Positions 27,929-37,678 are shown, counted from the stretch's first letter. The stretch: 64,000 nt of DNA from Bacteroidota bacterium (GCA_020444515.1 JAHLKX010000004.1:124001-188000), one strand, 5' to 3'. Notes: generated by a model from the sequence alone, not told the origin. Program-made: numbers and translations.

Positions 27929-29314
27929 ATGTCACAGGATTTTTTTCAGGGATACAAAGGCGACTCATTGGAGGTTTTAAAAAAATACAATGTCAGGGTA
28001 TGGGGGCAGGCCGAGATAGAGACCACCCGCGGTCCATTCAGCGGAACGATATTGCCCCGGTCGGAGAATGATGACGACCAGCACATCGTGGTTAAAATTC
28101 AAACCGGTTATAACATTGGCATCGATATCAGCACTGTTACGGATATGAAAGAAACCGGCTATAAAAAAGCCAATTATAAAATTCCCGAAAAGGAATTTCC
28201 CATCACGCCGGGTCTGCCCAAAGTGAAACTATTCGGGACCGGAGGCACCATTGCTTCCCGGCTCGACTATCGCACCGGGGCCGTCATCCCTGCTTTCTCA
28301 CCGGGGGAATTGTATGGTGCTGTTCCTGAGCTGGCCGACATTTGCAACCTCACCACCGAAAAGGTGTTTGCTGTTTTCAGTGAAAATATGGGACCCAAAC
28401 AATACATGGCCCTCGCCAAAGCCATTGGGAAAGAAATTGAAAATGGGATTGATGGGATCGTGATCGGTCATGGTACCGATACCCTCCATCACACCGGTGC
28501 TGCTTTGACATTCATGGTCCAAAACTCACCAGTCCCCATTGTTCTGGTAGGATCACAAAGGTCGTCGGACAGGCCCAGCTCCGATGCCGCCCTCAATCTG
28601 ATGCATGCCATGAAAACAGCCGGCCATTCCGACATTGCCGAAGTGATGGTGTGTATGTTTGGACCGACATCCGATGAATACGGCTTATTACACAAGGGAA
28701 CCCGCGTACGGAAAATGCACTCCAGTTACCGCTCTACCTTCCGTACCATTGGTGACACACCACTGGCCCGTGTAAGCCGGGATGACATCATTCCCATTAA
28801 AAAACATTATAACCACCGGCGCAAAGACCGGAATGTAAAGATCCTCCCCTACTTCAGCGATCAGGTGACCATGCTGTATTATTATCCGGGAATGCGCCCC
28901 GACACCCTCGACAACCTGGTGGAAGCCGGCTACAAAGGGGTGATCATCGTCGGGACAGGCCTCGGACATGTCAACAAAGAACTTTATCCTGCCATCGAAC
29001 GGGCCCATGCAAAGGGGGTTCACATGTATATGACCCTGCAAACCATCTGGGGGTATGTGCACATGTTTGTGTATGATACCGGCCGCGATATGATGGCCAA
29101 AGGGATCATTCCGGCTGGTAATATGCTGCCCGAAGTGGCCTGGGTAAAATTAAGCTGGGCACTGGGACAGACCGATGATCCGGAAGCGGTGAAAAAGATC
29201 ATGCTCACCCCCATCAATGATGAGATCACCGAAAGAGAGCCCTACAATGGTTACCTCGTTTACCAGGGTGGTGTTCCGGAGGTGGAAGAGTTTGTGAAGA
29301 ACGTGCATAAGTAG
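27929..29314 (+). CDS. gatD: Glu-tRNA(Gln) amidotransferase subunit D
   Basis: A 461-residue GatD. It has an N-terminal beta-barrel (residues 1-90), then the asparaginase-type domain with TGGTIAS (104-110), HGTDT (181-185) and VGSQRSSDRPSSDA (from 207). The C-terminal domain includes AHAKGVHMYMTLQTIWGYVH and AGNMLPEVAWVKLSW. The tRNA-oriented N-terminal extension and the RSSDRPSSDA motif separate it from plain L-asparaginases. It releases ammonia from Gln or Asn for GatE. The gene starts 10 bases after gatE. Confidence 0.93.
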   Translation: MSQDFFQGYKGDSLEVLKKYNVRVWGQAEIETTRGPFSGTILPRSENDDDQHIVVKIQTGYNIGIDISTVTDMKETGYKKANYKIPEKEFPITPGLPKVKLFGTGGTIASRLDYRTGAVIPAFSPGELYGAVPELADICNLTTEKVFAVFSENMGPKQYMALAKAIGKEIENGIDGIVIGHGTDTLHHTGAALTFMVQNSPVPIVLVGSQRSSDRPSSDAALNLMHAMKTAGHSDIAEVMVCMFGPTSDEYGLLHKGTRVRKMHSSYRSTFRTIGDTPLARVSRDDIIPIKKHYNHRRKDRNVKILPYFSDQVTMLYYYPGMRPDTLDNLVEAGYKGVIIVGTGLGHVNKELYPAIERAHAKGVHMYMTLQTIWGYVHMFVYDTGRDMMAKGIIPAGNMLPEVAWVKLSWALGQTDDPEAVKKIMLTPINDEITEREPYNGYLVYQGGVPEVEEFVKNVHK

Positions 29315-29354
29315 CGGAGAGCGGAGAGCTTAGTGCGGAGAGCTGAGGGCGGAT
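29313..29354. repeat. Short degenerate direct repeat (GCGGAGAGC units)
   Basis: Three to four copies of GCGGAGAGC, two of them extended by TTAGT or TGAG, follow the gatD stop. It is non-coding and too short to classify. Confidence 0.5.
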
Positions 29355-29419
29355 ATCCGTTGGTGTGAGATTGTCCAAAGGAACAGGAAATGGCAGGTAA
29401 GGCACATCTAAATTTTGCT

Positions 29420-29427
29420 TATCTTTG
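29420..29427 (+). promoter_or_regulatory. -7 element upstream of the propeller/T9SS gene
   Basis: TATCTTTG fits TAnnTTTG and lies 48 bases before the chosen ATG at 29475. The -33 region is not convincing. The element lies inside the longer possible frame starting at 29415, which supports the shorter start. Confidence 0.5.
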
Positions 29428-29474
29428 AAACAATAGAATTGCATTCATGTAAATCACCCTTTAATCACAAGCCC

Positions 29475-30713
29475 ATGAACAAGTCAATTGTAATCATCGG
29501 TTTATTATATGTTTTTACCAGCCCGATTTTTTCACAAAACCCGCAATGGATCATTTATAACACCTCAAATTCAGGTCTTGCCGGCGATATCGTTTTATCC
29601 ATACTCATTGATGAATACAACACAAAATGGATGGGTACCTACTTCGATGGATTATCGGTATTTGATGGCATCAATTGGATCAACTATGATTCAAACACAC
29701 CGGGCTGGAACGGAATGAACCGGGTACACCAAATAGCAAAAGATGATTTTGGAATGGTCTGGGTTCGTACGGATTACGATCTGATTCATTTTGATGGCAC
29801 TACCTGGACGACCTGCGAGGGCGGAATCGGAGGCCCCTGCCCTGTCCTTGAAGCTCTTGCCGTAGAAGGAAACGGGACAGCCTGGGTAGGGTCTGTCACC
29901 TTGATGGAGGATGGTTGCGGATTGAATTACACCACCAACGGATCCACCTGGAGCTACTATTATACCTTTAATTCCGGAATACCGGATGATATGGTAACCT
30001 ACATTGCCATTGATGCTGATGGAAACAAGTGGCTAAATTGCAACGGGTTAACCAAATTTACCGGCACCAACTGGACGAATTACAATACGGGTTTGCCCAA
30101 TAACTATATAAAAAGCATAGCCTTTGAAAATGAATACCTCTGGATTGGCACGCAAGGTGGTGGTTTGACCCAATTCGACGGCACCAACTGGATCACCTAC
30201 AACACCTATAATTCTGAAATGCCCTCCAATTTTGTTACTTCGATTGCCATTGATGTGAATGGCACCAAATGGATTGGAACAGAAGACAGTGGATTGATTG
30301 CATTTGACGGATCGACATTTACCATCTTCAATAGTAACAATTCCGGATTGCCCAATCATCATATTCATGCAATAGCCATCGATGAGAATGGATCCAAATG
30401 GCTGGGTACCAATGAAGGAGTGGCTGTTTTTAATGAAAACGGCATACCGGTTTCCGTTGACGAAAAATTTACCAAAGCCTGTAATGTAAAAGTATTTCCC
30501 AATCCTGTGAGAACGGAATTGCAAATTGAAGGAACCATGGGCATTCATATTTCTCAAGTTGAAATCATCGGAATTTGGGGAAACAGTATACAAAACCATC
30601 CAGTAACAGGCAATCGAATCAGGATAGACGTGCACGATTTGCCTTCCGGCACCTACTTCATTGAGCTCAAAACAGATCATGGTTTGATCCGGAAAAAAAT
30701 GAGCAAGCTTTAA
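29475..30713 (+). CDS. Secreted beta-propeller (Reg_prop-like) protein with T9SS sorting domain
   Basis: The ATG at 29475 opens a signal peptide (MNKSIVIIGLLYVFTSPIFSQ). The 412-residue product then shows seven or so propeller strands of the two-component-regulator type, each ending in phrases like IDANGNKWLGT: ILIDEYNTKWMGTYF, IAIDADGNKWLNCNG, IAIDVNGTKWIGTED and IAIDENGSKWLGTNE. The end has VKVFPNPVRTELQIEG and YFIELKTDHGLIRKKMSKL, a T9SS type A signal. It is probably a surface or secreted binding protein; no enzyme motif is visible. Confidence 0.88.
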   Translation: MNKSIVIIGLLYVFTSPIFSQNPQWIIYNTSNSGLAGDIVLSILIDEYNTKWMGTYFDGLSVFDGINWINYDSNTPGWNGMNRVHQIAKDDFGMVWVRTDYDLIHFDGTTWTTCEGGIGGPCPVLEALAVEGNGTAWVGSVTLMEDGCGLNYTTNGSTWSYYYTFNSGIPDDMVTYIAIDADGNKWLNCNGLTKFTGTNWTNYNTGLPNNYIKSIAFENEYLWIGTQGGGLTQFDGTNWITYNTYNSEMPSNFVTSIAIDVNGTKWIGTEDSGLIAFDGSTFTIFNSNNSGLPNHHIHAIAIDENGSKWLGTNEGVAVFNENGIPVSVDEKFTKACNVKVFPNPVRTELQIEGTMGIHISQVEIIGIWGNSIQNHPVTGNRIRIDVHDLPSGTYFIELKTDHGLIRKKMSKL

Positions 30714-30799
30714 TTCTCAGTTCATTATAAATCAGAATAGCAGAACAAAACCCCGACTCTGCTGTTTATATCATTGGGTTTCAACCAGACAAAACTAAA

Positions 30800-33547
30800 A
30801 TGGATTATTTACAACAGACCTTGCGGGGTATTTTTTTCATCATTTCATTTTCTGTTTTGGGTCATGCCGTGGCGCAGCAAAACATTGACAGTTTGATCAC
30901 CACCTGGAACGGGCTGGCAGAGCAATACCTGAAGACCAGTGAGACCGACAGTGCCTGCAAATACGGAAATTGTTCCGTGGAAATGCTGGATGAAAAGATC
31001 AGGGAGATGGAGGATCAGATCCAAACCTCTGAAGTCAGGAGAATGAAATACCAGAAAGCGGAAGCCCTCAGCTTCCTGGTGTCGGCCTATGGATCATCCG
31101 GTCACCCTGAAAGAGCCCTTGAGTGCTATCATGATGCCCTGGATATCTATGAGTCATTCGGCGACGGGGAGCTCATTTATCAATTGCATTTCAGGATGGG
31201 GCGGGTTTGCGACCTCACCACCCAATACGCCATGGCCAATGAATATTACGCCCTGGCCCGCGAGCAGGCGGTGAAGAACGGGGATCTGGAAGCACAGGCC
31301 CTCTGTTACTATTTTATGGGATTGAATAACCGCTACATGGGCAATTATTCGGAAGCCCTGAAATACCATCTTCAGGATCTGGAGATCCAGGAGAAACTGG
31401 ACAATAAGAAAGGCATTGGCAATGCCTACATTACCATTGCAGCCATCTTAAACACCCTCAAAGACCGGAATGCAGCCTTTGAGAAACTCAATGAAGCCAG
31501 GCTTTTGTTTGAAGAAATCGGAGATACCGCAGGTATAGCAACGGTTTATAATGATCTGGGCAGCACCTACCTGGTGCTGGGAGACACGCTCAGGGCGCTT
31601 CAAAGTCATGAGCAAGCGGCTGCCATGAGAAATGCGATCCTGAACTATGACGGAATCGGGGCTTCAAATAGTTACATTGGCAACATATACCTCGAAAAGG
31701 GCAATTATGAGAAAGCGCTTCATCATCTTCAACTGTCAGAAGATGCCTTCAGGAGCAACGGTAACTTAGATGGCATAATGCATACATTTATCCAGATATC
31801 ACAGGTTTATGAGCGAAAAAATATGCTCGACAGCGCCCTGGCCTTTACGGATAAAGCTGAAAAGCTGGCCATCGGCATCATGAACTCCATGGGACTCATC
31901 AAAATTTATTCGAATCGCGGTGAGCTGTGGTTTAAACAAGGGAAGTACACCAAAGCCATCAATGACTTCCAAAAAGCCCTGAAAATTGCAGCCGAACAGA
32001 AAAATTACAAGTCTTTACATGCCCTCAATGATCATCTTGCGAAGACATATCAGCATATCGGTGATTACCAACGCGCATATACTTATCAGCAACTCTCCAT
32101 CCTTTATAAAGATTCGGTATACAACCGGGCCAACCTGAAAGCCACCATGCAAATGGATATGGAATACAACTATCAGAAGCAACAGCTGGAGAATAAATTG
32201 TTGCAGGAGAAAAAAGATGAGTTGACAGAGGCCACGCTGGATAACCAAAGAACACAAAAACAACTTTACTTTGCCGGTGTGATCATGTTCCTGATGGTCT
32301 CCCTGGGATTGTGGAGCCGGCTTCGGTTTATACGCCGTGCCGGCAGTGAACTGCTGCAACGAAAAGAAGAAGCCGACCGGCAGCGGATGATCGCCGAGAC
32401 GGAAAAGATCAGGGCGACGAAAAGTGAACGGATTAAAGAGCAGTTCCTGGCCAATATGAGCCATGAAATACGGACCCCCATGAATGCCATCAAAGGGATC
32501 ACTGATATCCTGATCCGGAATGAGCATCTGCCATCCCAGGAGAAATATCTGGGTGCCATCAAGCAGAGTTCGGAAAACCTGCTGGTCATCCTCAATGAAA
32601 TCCTCGACTTAAGCAAACTTGAAGCCGGGAAGATCGAACCTGAGAACATCCCCTTTGAACCCCGCAATGTGATTACCAATATCAAAGATATTCTGCGGTT
32701 TAAGGCAGAGGAAAAAGGATTATCCCTCACTCTGGATTTGCCTGATGACCTCCCGCAATCCCTATGTGGTGATCCGACCCATCTGAGCCAGATTTTATTG
32801 AACCTGGCCAGCAATGCCATAAAATTTACCGAAAAAGGTGGGGTGACGCTAAAAGCTATGCTGAAATCCAGCGATGATAATCATGTGGTAATGGTCTTTC
32901 ATGTCATCGATACGGGAATCGGGATCGCAGCCGACAAAATAGACCATGTATTTGATACCTTTACGCAAGCCGATACCGACACTACCCGAAAATACGGTGG
33001 TACGGGTCTGGGACTTTCCATTTGTAAGCGACTGGTGGATTTGCACCGGGGAGAAATTTACGTTCAAAGTGAGCTTCATAAAGGAAGCACTTTTATTGTT
33101 GAACTGCCCTTTACCCTGGCTCCCCTTGTTGAAGAAGAAGGAGAAACGGTGATGGACGATACACTGCATGGGTTGAAGATACTGCTTGCCGAAGACAATG
33201 AGTTCAATGTCATGGTCGCCCGTGATGTATTGGAGAGCTCTATGTCGGATATTAATGTGGATGTTGCCGGCAATGGCGCGACTGCGGTATCAAAAGTTGA
33301 ACAAAACCAATACGACCTGATTCTGATGGACATCCAGATGCCTGAAATGGATGGTTATGATGCCACGAAACTCATTCGTAAGATGGCAGGGGAAAAAGGG
33401 GAGATACCGATCATTGCCATGACGGCCAATGTGATGAAAGCAGAAGTGGATCGTTGTTTTGATGCCGGCATGAACGGTTACATTGCCAAACCATTTGAAC
33501 CGAAGGAACTGTTACAAACCATTAAAAAAATACTGGTACCGGCCTGA
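30800..33547 (+). CDS. Hybrid sensor histidine kinase with periplasmic TPR domain
   Basis: A 915-residue protein: signal peptide (residues 1-25), about eight TPR units (such as [20 protein letters not shown]), a coiled coil, a membrane segment near 490-508 ([20 protein letters not shown]), then HisKA with [16 protein letters not shown] (His near 556). The HATPase has [15 protein letters not shown] and [11 protein letters not shown]. The C-terminal receiver has [23 protein letters not shown] (Asp near 843) and IAMTANVMK. It senses through the TPR part and feeds a phosphorelay; the REC-only and Hpt genes downstream are natural partners. Confidence 0.93.
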   Translation: MDYLQQTLRGIFFIISFSVLGHAVAQQNIDSLITTWNGLAEQYLKTSETDSACKYGNCSVEMLDEKIREMEDQIQTSEVRRMKYQKAEALSFLVSAYGSSGHPERALECYHDALDIYESFGDGELIYQLHFRMGRVCDLTTQYAMANEYYALAREQAVKNGDLEAQALCYYFMGLNNRYMGNYSEALKYHLQDLEIQEKLDNKKGIGNAYITIAAILNTLKDRNAAFEKLNEARLLFEEIGDTAGIATVYNDLGSTYLVLGDTLRALQSHEQAAAMRNAILNYDGIGASNSYIGNIYLEKGNYEKALHHLQLSEDAFRSNGNLDGIMHTFIQISQVYERKNMLDSALAFTDKAEKLAIGIMNSMGLIKIYSNRGELWFKQGKYTKAINDFQKALKIAAEQKNYKSLHALNDHLAKTYQHIGDYQRAYTYQQLSILYKDSVYNRANLKATMQMDMEYNYQKQQLENKLLQEKKDELTEATLDNQRTQKQLYFAGVIMFLMVSLGLWSRLRFIRRAGSELLQRKEEADRQRMIAETEKIRATKSERIKEQFLANMSHEIRTPMNAIKGITDILIRNEHLPSQEKYLGAIKQSSENLLVILNEILDLSKLEAGKIEPENIPFEPRNVITNIKDILRFKAEEKGLSLTLDLPDDLPQSLCGDPTHLSQILLNLASNAIKFTEKGGVTLKAMLKSSDDNHVVMVFHVIDTGIGIAADKIDHVFDTFTQADTDTTRKYGGTGLGLSICKRLVDLHRGEIYVQSELHKGSTFIVELPFTLAPLVEEEGETVMDDTLHGLKILLAEDNEFNVMVARDVLESSMSDINVDVAGNGATAVSKVEQNQYDLILMDIQMPEMDGYDATKLIRKMAGEKGEIPIIAMTANVMKAEVDRCFDAGMNGYIAKPFEPKELLQTIKKILVPA

Positions 33548-33607
33548 TGAATTATCTTGAAAGACAGAAACACGGGAATGTTGCAAGTGTTCGTTTCATA
33601 ATTTTTC

Positions 33608-33615
33608 TATCTTTG
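33608..33615 (+). promoter_or_regulatory. -7 element for the receiver-only gene
   Basis: TATCTTTG, 23 bases before the ATG at 33639. It suggests the response regulator is transcribed separately from the kinase. The -33 sequence is weak. Confidence 0.45.
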
Positions 33616-33638
33616 ATTTCGAATTTTATAAAGCGTAT

Positions 33639-34016
33639 ATGAATCAGAAGTTAATATTTGTAGTTGATGACAATGTTATGTTTGCCGACATGTTATCCGA
33701 TCATCTCAGCAGAAATCCGGCTTATAAAGTCATGACCTTCGACACCGGCGAAGCGTGCCTGAAAAATCTATTCCATGATCCGGACCTGATCATACTTGAT
33801 TATTACCTGAACGATGTTTATAAAGATGCTGCCAATGGACTTGAGATTTTGCAAGCCATGAAAAATCAAAAATATGATCCCAAAGTGATCATGTTGTCGA
33901 GTCAGGAGCGATATGCTGTGGCGGCGCAAACCATTTCGAAGGGTGCCAGGCACTATGTCATCAAGGATGATGATGCTTTTAAAAATATCGACAAAATCCT
34001 GCGGGATATTTTCTGA
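33639..34016 (+). CDS. Single-domain response regulator (receiver only)
   Basis: A 125-residue CheY-like receiver. It has the acidic pair at residues 10-11 (VVDDNVMF), the phosphoacceptor Asp54 in LIILDYYLND, VIMLSSQE with the conserved Ser/Thr, and HYVIKDDDA with the conserved Lys. There is no output domain, so it acts by protein contact or as a phosphorelay step. It follows the hybrid kinase by 91 bases, and the Hpt gene lies beyond the non-coding island. Confidence 0.92.
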   Translation: MNQKLIFVVDDNVMFADMLSDHLSRNPAYKVMTFDTGEACLKNLFHDPDLIILDYYLNDVYKDAANGLEILQAMKNQKYDPKVIMLSSQERYAVAAQTISKGARHYVIKDDDAFKNIDKILRDIF

Positions 34017-34553
34017 TTTCCCACCCCGTTCTGTTCAGTATCTCATACCCTCATGGTTTGGAATATACCATTTTCGCGACCGAGCTATGAAAGATCGGGA
34101 CCGCGTGTATTAAGGCTTTAGCAGTGGCACGTCATGTTTGAAGATTCATTCTCACGCACGTCCTCGATACGGTAGTCTGATGACTGCCCCTCAGACTGAC
34201 CCTTTCTTTTTCAAAATTCAAAATGCGAATGGACACACTGAGGGGGAATATCGGGCGGGGATTCTACGCTGGTCATTCCCGTCTCTAAGTGCGGCCATGG
34301 ATTGTTTTATGCTGATCCTTCTGTATTAATTTAGAGCGGGAGATTGCTTTGCTTGGATCTATGGTTTTGGGGCTTTAGCCGAAAGAAAAGCACAGATTAT
34401 TATAACAGGATATTTTTTATTTGTTTTTCTTTTGCCTTCCTACCTCCGGCAGGCAGGGACGCAAAAGAAACAAAAGGTCAAGACTGCAAATTCTTTCCAC
34501 GCAAAAGCTACGGCAATAAACCCCTTGCGCGATCCTAGCCGTCCGCCCGCTGG

Positions 34554-34900
34554 CGGACTTCGGGATCGCTCCACAATCCATCGCACACGGTTCATCACCT
34601 TGTTTTGCAGCGAAAAGAATTTGAGGTCGAGTTAAGCAATCAATTGACGAAATATTGATTTTAATTTAATAAAGTGACCTTTGATCATCCGCGGGTTGGC
34701 CCGCCCAAACGAGCGGGAAGAGAAGCTGTGAATTGGACAAAACCAGCAAATCCGGCAAAGGCATCCCGACGGGAATCGTCGGGAATGTTTGGATGACAAT
34801 CCACTACTTTGCCTGGATTTGCGGTGTTGTTCAAGAGCGGGGTGATAGCTTTGTTTGGGCTATTGGTTTTGGTGCTTTTGCCGAAACAAAAGCACAGATG
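34554..34900. repeat. Direct repeat, copy A
   Basis: It matches copy B at an offset of about 390 bases. The part from AAAGTGACCTTTGATCATCC (34671) to AAACAAAAGCAC (about 34896) is nearly identical over 220 bases; the flank from CGGGATCGCTCCACA onward is less so. Single-base differences show both copies have aged. Confidence 0.85.
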
Positions 34901-34940
34901 ATTAAATCCGGATATTTTTTATTTGTTTTTTCTTTTGCCT

Positions 34941-35286
34941 GACTTCGGGATCGCTCCACATTCCAACCCACACGGTTCATCACATTGTTTTGCAGCGCGA
35001 AGAATTTGAGGTCAATCCTGAGCGATTTTCAATTTTATGAAAAACTGTTTTTCATTTATTAAAGTGACCTTTGATCATCCGCGGGTTGGCCCGCCCAAAC
35101 GAGCGGGAAGTGAAGCCGTGAATTGGACAAAACCAGCAAATCCGGCAAAGGCATCCCGACGGGCAACGTCGGGAATGTTTGGATGACAATCCACTACTTT
35201 GCCTGGATTTGCGGTGTTGTTCAAGAGCGGGGGGATAGCTTTGTTTGGGCTTATGGTTTTGGTGCTTTTGCCATAACAAAAGCACA
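34941..35286. repeat. Direct repeat, copy B
   Basis: The second copy of the 390-base-spaced repeat; the near-identical core is 35061-35286. Differences from copy A include TGAAGCCGTG for AGAAGCTGTG and GGCAACGTC for GGAATCGTC, the latter on one side of a small hairpin. Confidence 0.85.
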
Positions 35287-35459
35287 AGTAAAATATTAAT
35301 TAAATTGAATTGTTATATTGTCTTCCTGCCTCCGGCAGGCGGGGCTAAAAAAGAAGCAATCCCGATAGCTATCGGGACAAGACTGCAAATTCTTTCCACG
35401 GAAAAGCTACGGATTGCAACACGCTGACAGCAGTATTTTTTTTTGGAAATTCGGGCCGT

Positions 35460-35807
35460 TTAAAGCAGGGATTTCAATTCCGCCATCCCGCGATGATTTA
35501 ATTGAATGGCATCCATCACACGCTTTCTGAGAAGGCTTTCATCTTCATTCTTTTTAATGGCAATTTCAATCTCATCCAGTAAATCGTAAAGTCCGACAAT
35601 ACCCACATATTTGGTTTGTGGTTTTAAAGTATGAACCCGTGTATAGAGATCCTGTTTGGAAATGGTATCGATCGTTCTTTCAAGATCACCAAATAATTGG
35701 GTCGCTGTCTTCAAATACACATCAATGTAATACTTTACCTTTTCCTCGTTTTGATGGGTAAAGCTTCTGAGAAATGTGAGATCAATCAGGCTTTTTTCTG
35801 ATTCCAT
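35460..35807 (-). CDS. Histidine phosphotransfer (Hpt) domain protein
   Basis: A 115-residue helical protein starting MESEKSLIDLTFLRSF. The phospho-accepting His59 lies in YTRVHTLKPQTKYVG, the Hpt motif (HTLK, with Pro replacing the usual Gly). The frame extends to an ATG at 35834, but a -7 element (35824-35831) lies inside that extension, so the ATG at 35807 is preferred. With the hybrid kinase and receiver upstream it completes a His-Asp-His-Asp phosphorelay, though it is on the opposite strand across the repeat island. Confidence 0.82.
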   Translation of the reverse strand: MESEKSLIDLTFLRSFTHQNEEKVKYYIDVYLKTATQLFGDLERTIDTISKQDLYTRVHTLKPQTKYVGIVGLYDLLDEIEIAIKKNEDESLLRKRVMDAIQLNHRGMAELKSLL

Positions 35808-35823
35808 GATTTCAGTATTTACG

Positions 35824-35831
35824 CAAAAATA
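35824..35831 (-). promoter_or_regulatory. -7 element for the Hpt gene
   Basis: TATTTTTG on the minus strand, about 17 bases before the ATG at 35807. It decides the start of the Hpt gene. Confidence 0.5.
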
Positions 35832-35922
35832 CAACCTTTATAACAGACGATTGACAACATCAGGACTGCTTTAACAAAATATTAACTACTCTAAATCAAT
35901 TATAATATGATGTCCTGGCGGA

Positions 35923-36948
35923 TCAAACAAATTTTTCTATCAGTTCGGCCAGGCGATGCGAATAGCCCACCTCATTGTCGTACCAGGCAACAACTTTTAC
36001 CAGTTTGTTGCGGTCGCCCAGTACTGCTGTTAATTTTGAATCAAATACCGCAGAATGGGGGTTCCCGATTACATCCATCGACACGATGGGGTCTTCGGTA
36101 TATTCCAGCAATCCCTTCAGATAGGTGTCTGCTGCTTCTCGGAATTTTGCATTGATCTCCTCAATACTGGCCGGTCGGGAGATGGTACAGGTGACATCCG
36201 TCAGCGAGCCATCGGGCACCGGAACACGGATACCTGCGCCCCCTATGTTTTTGGCGATGTGCGGGAATATCCTGGTCACGGCCTTGGCGGCACCGGTGGT
36301 GGTGGGGACAATGGAATAAGCCGCCGTTCTTCCCCGCCGCAGATCCTGGTGGGGACCGTCGAGGATGTTCTGGTCGCGCGTATAGGAATGGACTGTGGTG
36401 ATAAATGCTTTTTCGATGCCCCAGAAGCGATCGAGGATCATGATCAATGGAGCCACATTGTTGGTGGTACAGGAAGAGTTGGAGATCACCAGGTCTTCTT
36501 TATTGATCAGGTGATCATTCACACCCAGGACAATGAACTGCACCCCATCGGGCTCACCTTTGGCCGGTGCGGAGATGATCACCTTGCGGGCTCCTGCATT
36601 TTTCACATGCTTCAAAGCATCTTCTTTGGTGGTAAACAGGCCGGTCGACTCAATCACCACATCGATGCCTAGAGCACTCCAGGGGAGGTTTTCCGGGTTC
36701 TTTTCGGTATACACCTTTATCTTTTTGCCGTTCACTTCGATGTGATCGTTATTGAATGCGACCTGCCCGTTGAACCGTTTATGCACCGAATCATATTTCA
36801 GCAGGTGGGCCATGGTGGCGGGCTCCATCACGTCATTGATGGCGACAATATCAAAGTTGGGACGGTTGTGGGCTACCCGCAGGAACATCCTTCCGATGCG
36901 TCCGAAACCGTTGATGGCGATTTTTATTTTATTAGGTGTATTGTTCAT
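35923..36948 (-). CDS. gap: Glyceraldehyde-3-phosphate dehydrogenase, type I
   Basis: A 341-residue GAPDH. It has the NAD motif INGFGRIGRM, Asp39 in VAINDV (NAD preference), catalytic Cys160 in ISNSSCTTN, His187 in TTVHSYT and the C-terminal WYDNEVGYSHRLAELI. It is complete and typical of glycolysis. The codons are richer in G+C than in nearby genes. Upstream of the start is a G-rich tandem repeat that would sit in or near its promoter region. Confidence 0.97.
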   Translation of the reverse strand: MNNTPNKIKIAINGFGRIGRMFLRVAHNRPNFDIVAINDVMEPATMAHLLKYDSVHKRFNGQVAFNNDHIEVNGKKIKVYTEKNPENLPWSALGIDVVIESTGLFTTKEDALKHVKNAGARKVIISAPAKGEPDGVQFIVLGVNDHLINKEDLVISNSSCTTNNVAPLIMILDRFWGIEKAFITTVHSYTRDQNILDGPHQDLRRGRTAAYSIVPTTTGAAKAVTRIFPHIAKNIGGAGIRVPVPDGSLTDVTCTISRPASIEEINAKFREAADTYLKGLLEYTEDPIVSMDVIGNPHSAVFDSKLTAVLGDRNKLVKVVAWYDNEVGYSHRLAELIEKFV

Positions 36949-37249
36949 TTGATTAGGGGTTTGGGGGTTGGGGGATTAGGTTTTTGGGTGTAGGGGTATA
37001 GGGTATAGGGTATAGGGTGTAGGGTGTAGGGGTGTAGGGTGTAGGGGATAAGGTATAGGGGTATAGGGGTATAGGGTATAGGGGTTTTGGGGGAATAGAG
37101 ATTTCCGGTGATGGTGATGATCGGAGGTGATTTGATAAAAGAGCATTTCAATCTGGCCCGATAATAAAGTATATAGATACTCACAAAAATATTTCCCACC
37201 CAGTAACTCCAAAATTAATCCTCTAAAATCCATGATTGTTTCAATTATA
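36949..37249. other. Intergenic stretch holding a G-rich tandem repeat
   Basis: It contains the GGGTATA repeat (annotated separately) next to gap, then about 150 bases of plain AT-rich sequence up to the four-helix-bundle gene. No promoter element for gap could be read through the repeat. Confidence 0.6.
36954..37096. repeat. Telomere-like GGGTATA/GGGTGTA tandem repeat
   Basis: About 140 bases made of units such as GGGTATA, GGGTGTA and GGGGTATA, nearly all G, T and A on the plus strand. Many runs of three to five G at short spacing make a G-quadruplex possible. It lies directly upstream of gap. Confidence 0.9.
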
Positions 37250-37678
37250 TTATTTCAAGTTTGAGTTTTTCGATTTTATATACCGAATGTAACCATTAAT
37301 CGAAATTTTTGCTTTTTCTATAAGTTCGATTCCATTTTTAAAAATCTCCTCATCAATATATTGCAATTCCATACATGTAATTAAATGATCTTTTGATTCG
37401 TAAGTTGAACCCCTGGAAATTCTGTAAAAACGCGTTGCATCCTGAAAATGATATCTTCCATACCCCTCCGCAATATTTGCCGTCGAACTGCAGGTCGATT
37501 TTCTGATTTGGTTATCGAGATTGAATTTTTCCTCAGATGGAAGTTTTGGTAATATTTCTTTATATAAGAACAGCTTTACTTTTTGGGCATCCTGCCAGCA
37601 AATCAAGGAGGTAAAATCTTTCTCCCGATTATAAGCAGCTTTAGGATCTTCAAAAACAAACTCATTTTCTGCAACCAT
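37250..37678 (-). CDS. Four-helix-bundle protein (S23/IVP family)
   Basis: A 142-residue helical protein with the family signature: FTSLICWQDAQKVKLFLYKEI, IRKSTCSSTANIAEGYGRY, FYRISRGSTYESKDHLITC and ELIEKAKISINGYIRYIK. Relatives are encoded in 23S rRNA intervening sequences or as free-standing genes in Bacteroidota; their role is unknown. The gene is flanked by GGGTATA repeats on the left and a short CCCCTATACCC on the right, and may have been moved with them. Confidence 0.88.
   Translation of the reverse strand: MVAENEFVFEDPKAAYNREKDFTSLICWQDAQKVKLFLYKEILPKLPSEEKFNLDNQIRKSTCSSTANIAEGYGRYHFQDATRFYRISRGSTYESKDHLITCMELQYIDEEIFKNGIELIEKAKISINGYIRYIKSKNSNLK

Larger units (their letters stand above)
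34017..35459. other. 1.4 kb non-coding island with repeats and palindromes
   Basis: The short open frames here are not protein-like. The stretch consists of diverged direct repeats and GC-rich palindromes: CCTCCGGCAGGCAGG near 34441, GGGTTGGCCCGCCC near 34692 and 35082, ATCCCGATAGCTATCGGGAC near 35358. Phrases such as CTTTTGC.GAAACAAAAGCAC and GACTGCAAATTCTTTCCACG recur. It looks like a cluster of intergenic repeat elements typical of Bacteroidota genomes. No RNA family is recognisable. Confidence 0.75.

Noticed and set aside
27929..29314. Plain L-asparaginase for the GatD gene
   Set aside because: The N-terminal barrel, RSSDRPSSDA motif, 461-residue length and adjacency to gatE all fit GatD.
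30048..30680. A 210-codon minus-strand frame
   Set aside because: It is the antisense shadow of the repetitive propeller gene; its periodicity mirrors the propeller repeats.
30737..30766. Weak hairpin AGCAGA/TCTGCT after the propeller gene as a terminator
   Set aside because: The stem is six base pairs with a 13-base loop and only three T follow.
34138..35427. Several open frames of 60-80 codons on both strands
   Set aside because: They lie across repeated palindromic DNA, lack start signals and have compositions forced by the repeats; the two repeat copies give the same frames with scattered changes and no sign of protein selection.
36055..36672. A 205-codon plus-strand frame inside gap
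   Set aside because: It is antisense to a clear GAPDH gene and arises from its codon usage.
37250..37678. Four-helix-bundle protein as the Avd subunit of a diversity-generating retroelement
   Set aside because: No reverse transcriptase, template repeat or variable repeat is visible nearby.
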